The position numbers and the translations under genes are program-made. A stretch of DNA of 54,729 nucleotides from Rhodanobacter fulvus Jip2 (lineage in GTDB: Bacteria > Pseudomonadota > Gammaproteobacteria > Xanthomonadales > Rhodanobacteraceae): NCBI RefSeq assembly GCF_000264315.1, contig NZ_AJXU01000035.1:1-54729 (forward strand), read 5' to 3'. Below the pieces are notes generated by a model. It saw nothing but the letters and a program-made list of their open reading frames with translations, was not told the origin of the DNA and ran no database searches. Positions 7,872 through 17,077 of this stretch are shown here, piece after piece. Numbering within the stretch: position 1 is the first letter of the stretch; each line of letters starts with the position of its first letter.

Positions 7872-10412
7872 CTACCGTGCCGGCCGGTTGCCCTCGACCA
7901 GGGTGTCGGCGGCGTTGGCCAGGTAGATGTAGTACGCGCCCAGGTCGGTGACGTATTCGTTCTCGCCCCAGAAGAAGGGCCAGTTTTCCTTGTTCTCCGG
8001 GAAGTCGGGTTTCACGATCAGCACGCCCGGCACCACGCCGCCGGCGATGAAGCTGAAGTCGGCGCGGTTATGGCCGTAGGCCACTTCCTTCGATCGCGCG
8101 CCGACGGCCGACACGAACGACAGGTTCGAGCCGGGGTGGGTGCCGTAGAGATAATCCAGCCCGCGGAACACGCCCTTGTCGTCGACGATGTCCGGGAACG
8201 CCTTGTGCAGCGCGTAATCGGTGATGGCCAGACGCACGACGGCGCCGTTGCCGGCCCAGCCGCCGTCCGTGATCGGCACGCCGTACGGGTTGGCCTGGCT
8301 GATCGACGCGCGCTGTTTCGCATACGCGCGGACGGCCGTTTCGAGCTGGCCGCGGTAAGCAGCCGGCATGTGCGGCAGCGCGCGCACGGCTTCAGTGGCG
8401 TTGAAGACGAAATGCTCGGCGACCCACGGCCACAGGGCGTTGATGCGTGCGGCGTACTTCGCGTCGCCGGTGGCGATCAGCAGCTCGACGGCCGCGTTGA
8501 ATTCCTCGCCCTCCAGCGGGCCGCCGGTGGTGTTGCCGTGGCGGTAGAGATCCGGTGCATGCGACTGTTCCTGCGCCCACACCTTCTGCGCGACGGCCAG
8601 CGATTTCTTCGCCAGCGCCGGGTCCATGTCGTGCAAGGCGCGCGAGGCGGCGGCCAGTGCCCCGATCGAGCCGTAGTTGAGCGCACTCGATTTGCTGGTG
8701 AACGCCCAGCGGTCATCCGGCGTGCCGCTGCGGTCGCCCTCGACCTCGCCCTCCTTCAGCGACGGGTCGTAGACCAGGCCATCCGTCTTGGTCACCGCAT
8801 CACCCAGGTGGCGGTACTGGACCAGATCCGGCTCGACGATGCCGTGGATGGCATGGCCGACCGCATCGAACTGGGCGACCAGTTGCACGGTGCCGTGCTT
8901 GATCTGCTGCAGGATATCGGGGACGCCATCGGGACGATGCATGTCGACGCGGCGGGTGGCCCAGTTGACGCTGGTGGTGTCGCGGTCGGGGTGGAAATCC
9001 TCCCAGGCGTGGACCAGCGTGCGCACGATCGCGTATTGCGTCTGCGTGCGGATGTCGTAGTCACCCGCATCCAGCCAGCCGCCCACGTTCAGGCCGGGAA
9101 TGTGCTGGCCGGGTTTGAACGCGGTGTCGGTCGTGGGGCCCTGGGCGTAGAGGTCGAAATGCTCGTGGTTGACCGGTGCCTGCCGCGCGTCGTCGCGGTG
9201 CGGGTCGCCGTGCCACACGCGATAGGCCTCGGTCACCCGCATGTGGTCCATCTGCTGGGGGAGGTAGATGTCCAGCGTGGGATGCCAGGCCGCCGAGAAA
9301 ACGTCCTTGGCGATGGGGAACGGCGCGGTGCGCTGGCCGTCGTAGTCGATGACGTAAAGGCCGGGCTGGGTCACGCTGCTGAAATCGAAGCGGGCGTAGC
9401 CGTAGCGCAGGTAGTTACCCCAGGGCTTGGGCGCGGCGCTGAACACGGCCGTTTCCTTGCCATCGGGCGTGACGCGCAGCAGCCGCGCCTCGCCACTCAT
9501 CGGCGCCTTCGGGTCGTGTTCCAGCACGGCGATCTTCGGCTGAGCGGGCGCGTAGCCCACCTGCGAGTGGCCGATCACGGTGGGGCGTATCCAGTTCGGG
9601 TTGGTGCTGCCGGACAGCGTCCATTGCAGCACCGTGCCGGTCTTGCCGGTGGGAATCATCTGGCGCAACACGAACCAGCCGTTCTGCGCCTGGTTGCGTC
9701 CGTCGAAGAAGCTCATCGTGCCGTTGGCGGCGCTGACCGTCACCCGCTGCTGCGGGTCGGTCGGCGCCAGCACGAAGCGCTGTCCGCTGGCCATGGGCAG
9801 CGGCTCGGCGCGCTGGCCCTCGGTCGGCTGCGTCATGGCGCTTTCGGGGTAGAGCGGGAACGGATGCGCGACGCCATCGGCGAAATAGCTGTGGTGGAAA
9901 TACGTGGCGGGCAGGAACTCCAGGTTGAACCCCGCCTTGCCGTCCAGCGCCGCCGGCAGCGGCTTGTCCAGGATCACGCTGATGACGACCTTGTCGCCGT
10001 CCTTGCTCGCGTGGATGCGGTAGTCGAAGTGGTAATCCGGATAAGACAGGTAGGTGTCGATCGTGCCCTTGGCCTGATCCACCTTGCGGCTCACCAGTTT
10101 GCCGATCGGGTCCCACTGGTCGGGCGTGGCTGACAGCCGGATATCGCCGTTGGTGGCCGTGCGCTGGTCGTGGTGGATGATTTCCACGCCGCTCATCTTG
10201 GCGTCGCTGAACAGGCCGTCGTACCAGTTGCTGTACACCAGCACGTCGAAACCGCGGGACGCGAAGTAGCCCTTGTCGTTCAAGGTCAGGGTTTGGCCGT
10301 CCGTTTCAGCGGGCTGCGCCAGCGCTGGAAGCGCGGCGAAGGCGGTCAAGGCGCTGGTCGCCAGCAGGAGCAACCGCGCACGAGGGATCAGGTTGGATCG
10401 GTGGATGGGCAT
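7872..10412 (-). CDS. Secreted GH9 glycoside hydrolase (cellulase/endoglucanase family)
   Basis: An 846-residue exported enzyme acting on beta-1,4-glucans or cello-oligosaccharides. The start at 10412 (MPIHRSNLIPRARLLLLATS) is preceded by GGGGGA and gives a signal peptide ending ALPALAQ. An Ig-like domain occupies about residues 270-370 (RPTVIGHSQVGYAPAQPKIA). The GH9 barrel follows, with GGWLDAGDYD (catalytic Asp region) and the C-terminal FFWGENEYVTDLGA, containing the proton-donor Glu. The first ~270 residues (TLNDKGYFASRGFDVLVYSN...) are not part of the usual GH9 layout; they look like a carbohydrate-binding or DUF4861-type sandwich, which is an inference. A LacI-type operator-like palindrome lies just upstream (10428-10441). 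Confidence 0.85.
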   Translation of the reverse strand: MPIHRSNLIPRARLLLLATSALTAFAALPALAQPAETDGQTLTLNDKGYFASRGFDVLVYSNWYDGLFSDAKMSGVEIIHHDQRTATNGDIRLSATPDQWDPIGKLVSRKVDQAKGTIDTYLSYPDYHFDYRIHASKDGDKVVISVILDKPLPAALDGKAGFNLEFLPATYFHHSYFADGVAHPFPLYPESAMTQPTEGQRAEPLPMASGQRFVLAPTDPQQRVTVSAANGTMSFFDGRNQAQNGWFVLRQMIPTGKTGTVLQWTLSGSTNPNWIRPTVIGHSQVGYAPAQPKIAVLEHDPKAPMSGEARLLRVTPDGKETAVFSAAPKPWGNYLRYGYARFDFSSVTQPGLYVIDYDGQRTAPFPIAKDVFSAAWHPTLDIYLPQQMDHMRVTEAYRVWHGDPHRDDARQAPVNHEHFDLYAQGPTTDTAFKPGQHIPGLNVGGWLDAGDYDIRTQTQYAIVRTLVHAWEDFHPDRDTTSVNWATRRVDMHRPDGVPDILQQIKHGTVQLVAQFDAVGHAIHGIVEPDLVQYRHLGDAVTKTDGLVYDPSLKEGEVEGDRSGTPDDRWAFTSKSSALNYGSIGALAAASRALHDMDPALAKKSLAVAQKVWAQEQSHAPDLYRHGNTTGGPLEGEEFNAAVELLIATGDAKYAARINALWPWVAEHFVFNATEAVRALPHMPAAYRGQLETAVRAYAKQRASISQANPYGVPITDGGWAGNGAVVRLAITDYALHKAFPDIVDDKGVFRGLDYLYGTHPGSNLSFVSAVGARSKEVAYGHNRADFSFIAGGVVPGVLIVKPDFPENKENWPFFWGENEYVTDLGAYYIYLANAADTLVEGNRPAR

Positions 10413-10427
10413 ACGGTTCCCCCAGAA

Positions 10428-10441
10428 TGTTAGCGGTAACC
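10428..10441 (-). promoter_or_regulatory. LacI-family operator-like site upstream of GH9
   Basis: TGTTAGCGGTAACC (GGTTACCGCTAACA on the gene strand) lies 15-29 bp upstream of the GH9 start. It resembles LacI/GalR-family operators and the xyl-box reported in Xanthomonas, matching 11 of 14 positions by my alignment to the remembered sequence. A repressor here would respond to plant-derived sugars. No LacI-family gene is in the window and I saw no second copy upstream of the other enzyme genes. Confidence 0.4.
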
Positions 10442-10552
10442 GTAGCAGTGTCAGGGGCGGTTCGGAAGAGCCGAAAGCGCCGGGCGATGGCATGGTGCAG
10501 CGCACCGTGCGGCAAGTCGCACCGCACAAGGATTGGTGCGCTGCGTCGACGA

Positions 10553-11755
10553 TCAGCCGGCGGCGTCGACATCCTTTTTTCCGGCCCGGAACGGAAACAC
10601 CTGCTGCTTCACGAAGCCATCGGGCATGTAGTCACCGACCACGCCATAGCGCTCGGGAAACTTGTTCTTCGACTTCACCGCGGTGCCGAACAGGTAATCG
10701 AGGAAGGCGTAATGCGCGGCGTAGTTCCGGTCGATCGCCTCATCGTCCGAAGCGTGGTGCCAGTGGTGGAAATCCGGCGTCACCAGCAGGTACTTCAACG
10801 GCCCCCACGGCAGGTGCACGTTGGCGTGGTTGAACACCGCCTGGAAACCCACGATCAGGATGTAGCCGTTCATTGCCGCCTCGGAAAAGCCGAGGATGTA
10901 CAGCGGCGCCAGCACGCAGACGCGGGTGACGACCAGCTCCAGCATGTGCTGGCGCGAGCCGGCCAGCCAGTCCATCGTCTTCACGCTGTGGTGCACGGCG
11001 TGGAAGCGCCACAGGAACGGCACCTCGTGGTACGCGCGATGCGTCCAGTACTGCGCCAGGTCCGCCACCAGCACGCACAGCAGCAACTGCGGCAGGAACG
11101 GGATGTGCTGCACGGTCTGCTGGAAATCGCTGCTGACCAGCCAGCCGAACAGGTGGTGCAGCAGGAAGTTCACCGTCAGCAGCGCCAGCCCCACGATGAA
11201 ATGATTCACCGCGAAATGCTTCAGGTCGGTCTGCCACTCCTTGCGGAAAATCGCCTGGCCCTTGTACAGCGGGAACAGCTTCTCGATCACCACGAAGATC
11301 AGCGTGGAACCGAGCAGGTCCAGGATGAACCAGTCCAGCCCGATGTACGGCGTGTGGTCGGGAAACGCACCCACTTGCACCCGCGAACCGCCCAGCGCCA
11401 CCGCCGCAATCACCAGCACGAACGCCATGATGTTGAGGTTGCGCTGGCGGCCCAGGATCACATTGCCCAGCGACATCCCACCGGCCACCAGCAGCCCCAC
11501 CAGCAACACCTGGCGCAACACGTCGACGGAATACTTGTGGCGCAGGTCCGGCGTGGTCAGGTATTGCGGAAAGTGGAAGGCCGCCACCGCCAGCAGGCAC
11601 AGAAAACCCAGCGACAGCGCGATCACCCCGCTGATCTTGCCCAGCCCCGGCTTCAGCTCGCCGTCGCGGTGCAGCAGTTCCCGCGTTTCAGCCACCGGTT
11701 GGACGACGCGCCCCATCGCGTCGCGGGCCGCATCGCGCTTCGAATGTTTGCTCAT
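10553..11755 (-). CDS. Sterol desaturase / fatty-acid hydroxylase family membrane protein
   Basis: A 400-residue integral membrane protein with several hydrophobic segments in the first 250 residues. The di-iron histidine boxes of the fatty acid hydroxylase superfamily are HRAYH, HAVHH, FNHANVH and HHWHH, at the expected spacing in the second half. Members hydroxylate or desaturate lipids; bacterial substrates are mostly unknown. It lies between the GH9 gene and the symporter gene but runs opposite to the latter and has no obvious part in polysaccharide use. Confidence 0.85.
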   Translation of the reverse strand: MSKHSKRDAARDAMGRVVQPVAETRELLHRDGELKPGLGKISGVIALSLGFLCLLAVAAFHFPQYLTTPDLRHKYSVDVLRQVLLVGLLVAGGMSLGNVILGRQRNLNIMAFVLVIAAVALGGSRVQVGAFPDHTPYIGLDWFILDLLGSTLIFVVIEKLFPLYKGQAIFRKEWQTDLKHFAVNHFIVGLALLTVNFLLHHLFGWLVSSDFQQTVQHIPFLPQLLLCVLVADLAQYWTHRAYHEVPFLWRFHAVHHSVKTMDWLAGSRQHMLELVVTRVCVLAPLYILGFSEAAMNGYILIVGFQAVFNHANVHLPWGPLKYLLVTPDFHHWHHASDDEAIDRNYAAHYAFLDYLFGTAVKSKNKFPERYGVVGDYMPDGFVKQQVFPFRAGKKDVDAAG

Positions 11756-12121
11756 GGTGATCCTTCACTGAAAGCGCCGGCTGGCGTCGGCGCATGGTAA
11801 TCGAACAGCCGCCCGCGGGTTTTCGATGCTGCCGTTGCGGGCCGGCAAGGTCGTTTTCGATGCCCCCGCAGAAGGCGGCCATGGCGCGGCTCCGGCGCGG
11901 ACGGCCATTTCCATGCGACGATTGACGGGTACCTGTCGCGTCACACCCGCTCCACTCACCGTCAATCCGGGTCGCGGATGCTTTCCATCGAAAGCGTCCG
12001 CCAAGGCCCGCGCTTTGCCCGGAAAGCGGTTTGGTGGGAGTCGTCGCGATAAAGCTGCGGTCGCGGAAGCGGCCGAAACGCGGTTGCACCTTCAAGGCAT
12101 CAAGCATCGGGAGACGTCAGC
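11756..12121. other. 366-bp divergent intergenic region, no gene
   Basis: Presumably holds promoters for the sterol-desaturase gene (minus) and the symporter gene (plus). Visible features are a direct repeat TTTTCGATGC (11820-11829 and 11854-11863) and a small inverted repeat GCTTTC-N4-GAAAGC (11980-11995). I could not assign either to a known regulator. Confidence 0.4.
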
Positions 12122-13489
12122 GTGGCGCAAACAGAGCACCAGTTAGCCAGTGTGAGAATCGGCCTGAAGGAGAAGATCGGCTACGGCATCGGCGATGTCG
12201 GCTTCAACTTCTACTGGGCCAATATCTCCGCGTTCCTGCTGATCTTCTATACCGACACCATGGGACTGCCCGCCGCCGCGGTCGGCACGATGATCCTGAT
12301 CACCAAGATCATCGACGCCTTTACCGATCCGGCGATGGGCGCCATCGCCGATCGCACCAAGTCGCGCTTCGGCAAGTTCCGTCCCTACCTGCTGTTTGCC
12401 GCCGTGCCGATGGCGGCGGCCGGCGTGCTGACCTACACCACGCCCGATCTGGGCGAGGGCGGCAAACTGATCTGGGCGTATGGCACCTATTCGCTGATGA
12501 TGCTGATGTACACCATCCTCAGCACGCCTTATTCCGCGCTGTCCGGCGTCATCACCGCCAACAGCCAGGACCGCACCACGCTGATCAGCTTCCGCTTCAT
12601 CGCCGCCTTCACCGGCACCACGCTGGTGAACTACTTCACGCTGGACATGGTGAAGTGGTTTGGCCATGGCGACGACAAGCTCGGCTGGCAGCTGACCATG
12701 GCGGCGTACGGCGTGGCCGCGGCCATCATGTTCATCACGGTGTTTTTCACCACCCGCGAGCGCATCTCGCCGCCGCGGGAACAGAAGTCCGCGGTGATGG
12801 GCGACATCAGGGACCTGCTGGACAACCGCCCCTGGCTGGTCCTGTTCGCGCTGGCGCTGATCATCATGACCACGATCGTGATGCGCGCCGGGGCCTCGGT
12901 CTACTACATGAAGTACTACGTGGGGCAGGCGGACCTGACCGGCGCCTTCCTGGCCGTCTATTCCATCGCGCTGGCCATCGGCGCCGCCTGCACACCGCTG
13001 ATGACCCGCTTCATCGACAAGAAAAAGCTGATGATGCTGTTGATGGCCGCCGTCGGCGTGCTCAGTTGCGTGATGGTGTTCGTGCCGAAGGACGCGATCT
13101 GGCTGATGTTCGGCATCAATACGCTGATCGGCTTCTTCCTCGGGCCCAAGTCGCCGCTGGCTTTCTCGATGTTCGCCGACACGGCCGATTACACCGAATG
13201 GAAAACCGGCCGTCGCGCCACCGCGATGACGTTTGCCGCGGCCACGTTCTCGCAGAAACTGGGCGGCGCGATCGCGTCGGCGGTCATTGCGTGGATGCTG
13301 GCGGCGATGGGCTACGTGGCGAACGAAGCCCAGTCGGGTGCGTCGCAGCTGGGCATCGTGCTGCTGCTGACGGTCATTCCCGGCGCCATCGCACTGATCG
13401 CCGCGTTCGTCATGCGTCTGTACACGCTGGACGACGAAACGCTGGCGCGCGTGCAGACGGAATTGCTGGCGCGCAAATCCAAGGTTTGA
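12122..13489 (+). CDS. GPH-family sugar:cation symporter (MFS)
   Basis: A 455-residue inner-membrane transporter with about 12 hydrophobic segments, of the glycoside-pentoside-hexuronide:cation symporter family. The GTG start at 12122 is used. Family features are GYGIGDVGFNFYW at the N-terminus, DAFTDPAMGAIADRTKSRFG (cation and sugar loop) and DYTEWKTGRRATA. Its stop is 29 bp before the GH94 phosphorylase start, so they form an operon. It most likely imports the disaccharide that the phosphorylase cleaves, by inference cellobionate or a related cello-disaccharide. Confidence 0.88.
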   Translation: MAQTEHQLASVRIGLKEKIGYGIGDVGFNFYWANISAFLLIFYTDTMGLPAAAVGTMILITKIIDAFTDPAMGAIADRTKSRFGKFRPYLLFAAVPMAAAGVLTYTTPDLGEGGKLIWAYGTYSLMMLMYTILSTPYSALSGVITANSQDRTTLISFRFIAAFTGTTLVNYFTLDMVKWFGHGDDKLGWQLTMAAYGVAAAIMFITVFFTTRERISPPREQKSAVMGDIRDLLDNRPWLVLFALALIIMTTIVMRAGASVYYMKYYVGQADLTGAFLAVYSIALAIGAACTPLMTRFIDKKKLMMLLMAAVGVLSCVMVFVPKDAIWLMFGINTLIGFFLGPKSPLAFSMFADTADYTEWKTGRRATAMTFAAATFSQKLGGAIASAVIAWMLAAMGYVANEAQSGASQLGIVLLLTVIPGAIALIAAFVMRLYTLDDETLARVQTELLARKSKV

Positions 13490-13518
13490 CTCTTCATTGA
13501 TCAGCGGAGCGGTTCCAC

Positions 13519-15876
13519 ATGCTTAACCCCAGCGCCGATGGCGAACGTTTCGAATTGCACAGCGCGGTGGCGATGCCGCGCGCGGCCGGCTTCCTGTGGA
13601 ACCGGCGCATGATGATGCAGATGAATTGCCGCGGTTATGCCGTGGCGCAGTTCATGCAGCCGGAGCCGGCCAAATACGCGCATGCGCCGAACCTCGAAGC
13701 GAAGACATTCATGCAGCCGGAGCAGCCGTACTACGCGCATCATCCGGGGCGCTTCTTCTACATCAAGGACGAAGATTCTGGCGAGGTCTTCTCGGCGCCG
13801 TACGAGCCGGTGCGCGCCACGCCGGAAAGCTTCACGTTTTCCGCGGGCAAGGGCGACATCGCGTGGCGTGTCGTCTGCGCGGGCATCGAGGTCGGGATGA
13901 CGGTATCGCTGCCGGTGAACGACGTGGTGGAGCTGTGGACGCTCACGGTGCGCAACGTGTCCGGCCGCGCGCGCAAGCTGAGCATCTACCCGTACTTTCC
14001 GATCGGCTACATGTCGTGGATGAACCAGTCGGCGGAGTACCGCGCCGACCTGGGCGGCGTGGTGGCCAGCAGCGTCGCGCCGTATCAAAAGGTGGCCGAT
14101 TATTTCAAGCAGAAGGACTTCAAGGACAAGACGTTCTTCCTGCACGAACGCGCGCCCGACGCGTGGGAGGCGAAGCAGGAAACCTTCGAGGGCGAGGGTG
14201 GCCTGCATCATCCCAGCGGCGTGCAGCAGGAGACGCTGGACGGCGGCGACGCGCGCTACGAAACCCCGGCGGCGGTGCTGCAGTATCGCCACGGCTTTGC
14301 GCCGGACGAATCGCAGCAGTACCGCTTCATTTTCGGACCGGCCTTCGACGACGCGGAAATCCGCGCGTTGCGCGAGAAGTATCTGAGCGAGGCGGGTTTT
14401 GCCGATGCCCAGCGCGAGTACGCGGATTACGTGAGCCAGGCGCGTGGCTGCATCCAGATCGACACGCCCGATGCGGCCCTGGACAACTTCGTGAACCACT
14501 GGCTGCCGCGCCAGATGTTCTACCACGCCGACGTCAACCGGCTCAGCACCGACCCGCAGACCCGCAACTATCTGCAGGACAACATGGGCATGAGCTACAT
14601 CCGCCCGGCGGTGACGCGCGGGGCCTTCCTGCATGCGTTGAGCCAGCAGGAGGAAAGCGGCGCCATGCCCGACGGCATCCTGTTGATCGAAGGCGCCGAG
14701 CTGAAATACATCAACCAGATCCCGCACACCGACCATTGCGTGTGGCTGCCGGTCTGCCTGCAGGCCTACCTCGATGAAACCGGCGACTACGCGCTGCTGG
14801 ACGAGCCGGTCACCGGCGTTGACGGCCGCACCCTGAGCGTGTTCGAGCGCATCAGCGCCGCGATGCGCTGGTTGCTGGACGTGCGCGACGAGCGCGGCCT
14901 GAGCCTGATCGCCCAGGGCGACTGGTGCGACCCGATGAACATGGTCGGCTACAAGGGCAAGGGCGTTTCCGGCTGGTTGTCGGTGGCCACCAGCTACGCC
15001 CTGAAACTGTGGGCCGCCGTGTGCGACATGCGGCAGCAGCCCGAGCTGGCGCAATCGTTCCGCGAAGGTGCGCAGCAGCTCAATGACGCCGTGAACGGCC
15101 AGCTGTGGGATGGCGAATGGTTTGCCCGCGGCATCACCGACGACGGCGTGATCTTCGGCACCGCCAAGGATGCCGAGGGCCGCATCTTCCTCAACCCGCA
15201 AAGCTGGGCGATCCTGGCCGGCACCGCCGATGAAGCGCAGCGCGGGAAGATGCTGCACGCCATCGAGCAGCAGCTCGAAACGCCGTATGGCGTGATGATG
15301 TTCGCCCCCGCGTATACCGCCATGCGCGACGACGTGGGCCGCGTGACCCAGAAATATCCGGGTTCGGCGGAGAACGGCGCGGTCTACAACCACGCGGCGA
15401 TCTTCTACATCTACAGCCTCTACGACATCACCGAATCCGAGCGCGCCTACCGTCTGCTGCGGCAGATGATCCCCGGCCCGGATGGCGACGACTACCTGCG
15501 GCGCGGCCAGTTGCCGGTGTTCATCCCCAACTACTACCGCGGCGCGTATTACCAGTTTCCGCGTACGGCCGGCCGCTCCAGCCAGCTGTTCAACACGGGC
15601 ACGGTGTCATGGGTCTACCGCTGCCTGGTCGAAGGCCTGTTCGGTTTGCAGGGCCAGGCCGACGGCTTGCGCATCGCGCCGCAGTTGCCCGCGGACTGGC
15701 CGTCGGCGCAGGTGGTGCGTACGTTCCGCGGCGCGGAATTCGTGATCGGGATGGCGCGTGAGGCAGGGCGAAAGGAGACGTCCATCGTCGTGGACGGCAA
15801 GCCACTGGACGGTGCCGTCATTCGCGCTATCGAGGCCGGCCGGCGGTATCAGGTTTCGGTGCTTCTGCCCGCCTGA
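13519..15876 (+). CDS. GH94 phosphorylase, probably cellobionic acid phosphorylase
   Basis: A 785-residue cytosolic enzyme without signal peptide. GGAG lies about 10 bases before the ATG. The N-terminal super-sandwich ([20 protein letters not shown]) and (alpha/alpha)6 barrel are those of GH94. The catalytic Asp region reads [12 protein letters not shown] (Asp471), differing from the GDWNDGMN of cellobiose phosphorylase and of the other GH94 protein in this window. Length (about 788 in characterised members), this loop and the N-terminal [17 protein letters not shown] segment fit cellobionic acid phosphorylase. That enzyme makes alpha-glucose-1-phosphate and gluconate from cellobionate, a product of oxidative cellulose attack. 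Cotranscription with a GPH symporter supports a dedicated uptake-and-phosphorolysis pair. Another GH94 specificity cannot be excluded. Confidence 0.78.
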   Translation: MLNPSADGERFELHSAVAMPRAAGFLWNRRMMMQMNCRGYAVAQFMQPEPAKYAHAPNLEAKTFMQPEQPYYAHHPGRFFYIKDEDSGEVFSAPYEPVRATPESFTFSAGKGDIAWRVVCAGIEVGMTVSLPVNDVVELWTLTVRNVSGRARKLSIYPYFPIGYMSWMNQSAEYRADLGGVVASSVAPYQKVADYFKQKDFKDKTFFLHERAPDAWEAKQETFEGEGGLHHPSGVQQETLDGGDARYETPAAVLQYRHGFAPDESQQYRFIFGPAFDDAEIRALREKYLSEAGFADAQREYADYVSQARGCIQIDTPDAALDNFVNHWLPRQMFYHADVNRLSTDPQTRNYLQDNMGMSYIRPAVTRGAFLHALSQQEESGAMPDGILLIEGAELKYINQIPHTDHCVWLPVCLQAYLDETGDYALLDEPVTGVDGRTLSVFERISAAMRWLLDVRDERGLSLIAQGDWCDPMNMVGYKGKGVSGWLSVATSYALKLWAAVCDMRQQPELAQSFREGAQQLNDAVNGQLWDGEWFARGITDDGVIFGTAKDAEGRIFLNPQSWAILAGTADEAQRGKMLHAIEQQLETPYGVMMFAPAYTAMRDDVGRVTQKYPGSAENGAVYNHAAIFYIYSLYDITESERAYRLLRQMIPGPDGDDYLRRGQLPVFIPNYYRGAYYQFPRTAGRSSQLFNTGTVSWVYRCLVEGLFGLQGQADGLRIAPQLPADWPSAQVVRTFRGAEFVIGMAREAGRKETSIVVDGKPLDGAVIRAIEAGRRYQVSVLLPA

Positions 15877-15894
15877 GTTTCGCTTGCAGGACGC

Positions 15895-15981
15895 CTGTGG
15901 GAGCGACTTCAGTCGCGATGCTCTGGCTTGGTTTTTTTGGGCCTCAGAGCAGGAGCATCGCGACTGAAGTCGCTCCCACAG
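15895..15981. repeat. REPIN (paired inverted REP), copy A
   Basis: Arms CTGTGGGAGCGACTTCAG... and ...CTGAAGTCGCTCCCACAG, each containing its own hairpin GCGAC-TTCA-GTCGC, separated by a T-rich loop (TTGGTTTTTTTGGG). It lies just after the GH94 stop. Related copies are at 31482, 34942 and 36750. The GTGGGAGCG head resembles REP sequences described in Pseudomonas. Confidence 0.85.
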
Positions 15982-16108
15982 TCAGCTGTTGGCATCGGCC
16001 TGTTGGTGATGGCCCGCATATTGCAGCGCACCATGGCCCCGGCGGCCGGACCGCATTCTGCGGATCCGGCGGGAGCCCGGGGCAGCTGGAAAAGCGGGAG
16101 TCGCAACG

Positions 16109-16861
16109 ATGAAACGAACCAGGCAACTGATCCACCTTGGTGCAGCAGCGCTGGCCCTTTGCACCGCACCGACCCTCATGGCGGCCGAAAGCGCCACCAT
16201 CGGCAATGTCACCGTCGTCAATGATTACCTGTTCCGCGGCCTCTCGCAGAGCGATCGCGACCCGGCCTTGCAGGCCGGCCTGGAATACGACCATGCCAGC
16301 GGCTGGTACGTGGGCGGCTGGGGCAGCAGCATCAGCTGGCTGTCCGATACCTCCGCGCCAGGTGCGAAGGTATCCAGCAGTGTGGAACTGGACGTCTATA
16401 CCGGCTACCGCACCAAGGTCGGCGACGACTGGACGGTCGACGGCGGCCTCTACGAGTACTACTACCCGGGCAGCTACCCGCACGGCTACACCCGGCCGCA
16501 CACGCTGGAGGCCTACGCCGCGGTGGGCTGGCGCACGCTGACGCTGAAATATTCGCAGACGCTGGGCAACGCGTTCGGGGTGGCGGACAGCCGCAACAGC
16601 AGCTACGTGGATCTTTCCTGGAACTGGGAGTTCACCCCGGGCTGGCTGGTCAACGCCCATGCCGGCCGCCAGCGGATCGCCGGCACGAGCGCCGCCAGCT
16701 ACAGCGACTGGAAGCTTGGCCTCACCCGCAACTTCGACCACGGCTACGCGGTGGCGCTGGGTTATTACGACACCAACGCGCGGCGGTCGGTCTACACCAA
16801 CGCGCCGGGCCACTACCTGGGCCGGGCCACGGCCGTGGTCAGCGCCAGCAAGGCGTTCTGA
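16109..16861 (+). CDS. TorF-family putative outer-membrane porin
   Basis: A 250-residue exported protein with signal peptide (LIHLGAAALALCTAPTLMAA) and the hallmark start of the TorF/TIGR02001 family, VTVVNDYLFRGLSQSDRDPA. It is followed by alternating amphipathic beta-strands, aromatic-rich, ending in Phe (ASKAF), as needed for outer-membrane insertion. Family members often sit near ammonium transport and glutamine synthetase genes. This one is immediately upstream of glnA, so a role in nitrogen-compound passage across the outer membrane is likely, though not shown. Unlike glnA it has no visible sigma54 site. Confidence 0.85.
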   Translation: MKRTRQLIHLGAAALALCTAPTLMAAESATIGNVTVVNDYLFRGLSQSDRDPALQAGLEYDHASGWYVGGWGSSISWLSDTSAPGAKVSSSVELDVYTGYRTKVGDDWTVDGGLYEYYYPGSYPHGYTRPHTLEAYAAVGWRTLTLKYSQTLGNAFGVADSRNSSYVDLSWNWEFTPGWLVNAHAGRQRIAGTSAASYSDWKLGLTRNFDHGYAVALGYYDTNARRSVYTNAPGHYLGRATAVVSASKAF

Positions 16862-16917
16862 ATCGGGGACGCCGCGCCACGTCGACATCGGCGTGGAACG
16901 GCGTCGGCAGCAGCACG

Positions 16918-16934
16918 TGCACCAAGCTGGTGAA
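16918..16934. promoter_or_regulatory. NtrC binding site upstream of glnA
   Basis: TGCACC-N5-GGTGAA matches the NtrC consensus TGCACC-N5-GGTGCA at 11 of 12 fixed positions. It lies about 95 bp upstream of the sigma54 promoter, a normal enhancer distance. The cognate regulator NtrC is encoded at 23058-24440. Confidence 0.8.
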
Positions 16935-17026
16935 ATGAGGCACCATGCTGCACCGTTAAGGGACTTTGCCGTCGGCGCCAAGGCGCGCGAAGCCCCACGG
17001 CATGCGGTTTTCCCGCTACCGTCCGT

Positions 17027-17041
17027 TGGCACACCGTTTGC
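17027..17041 (+). promoter_or_regulatory. Sigma54 (-24/-12) promoter of glnA
   Basis: TGGCAC-N5-TTGC, a perfect match to the RpoN core, preceded by T and followed by T. Transcription should start near 17053, about 25 bp before the glnA ATG. With the NtrC site upstream this predicts induction of glnA under nitrogen limitation. Confidence 0.9.
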
Positions 17042-17077
17042 TAAAGCCCATCCGTCCATTCCATTCGAGGTTGCTCC

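Noticed and set aside
15895..15981. Rho-independent terminator after GH94
   Set aside because: The hairpin is a REPIN with the T-run in the loop, not after the stem; a terminating effect is possible but not shown.
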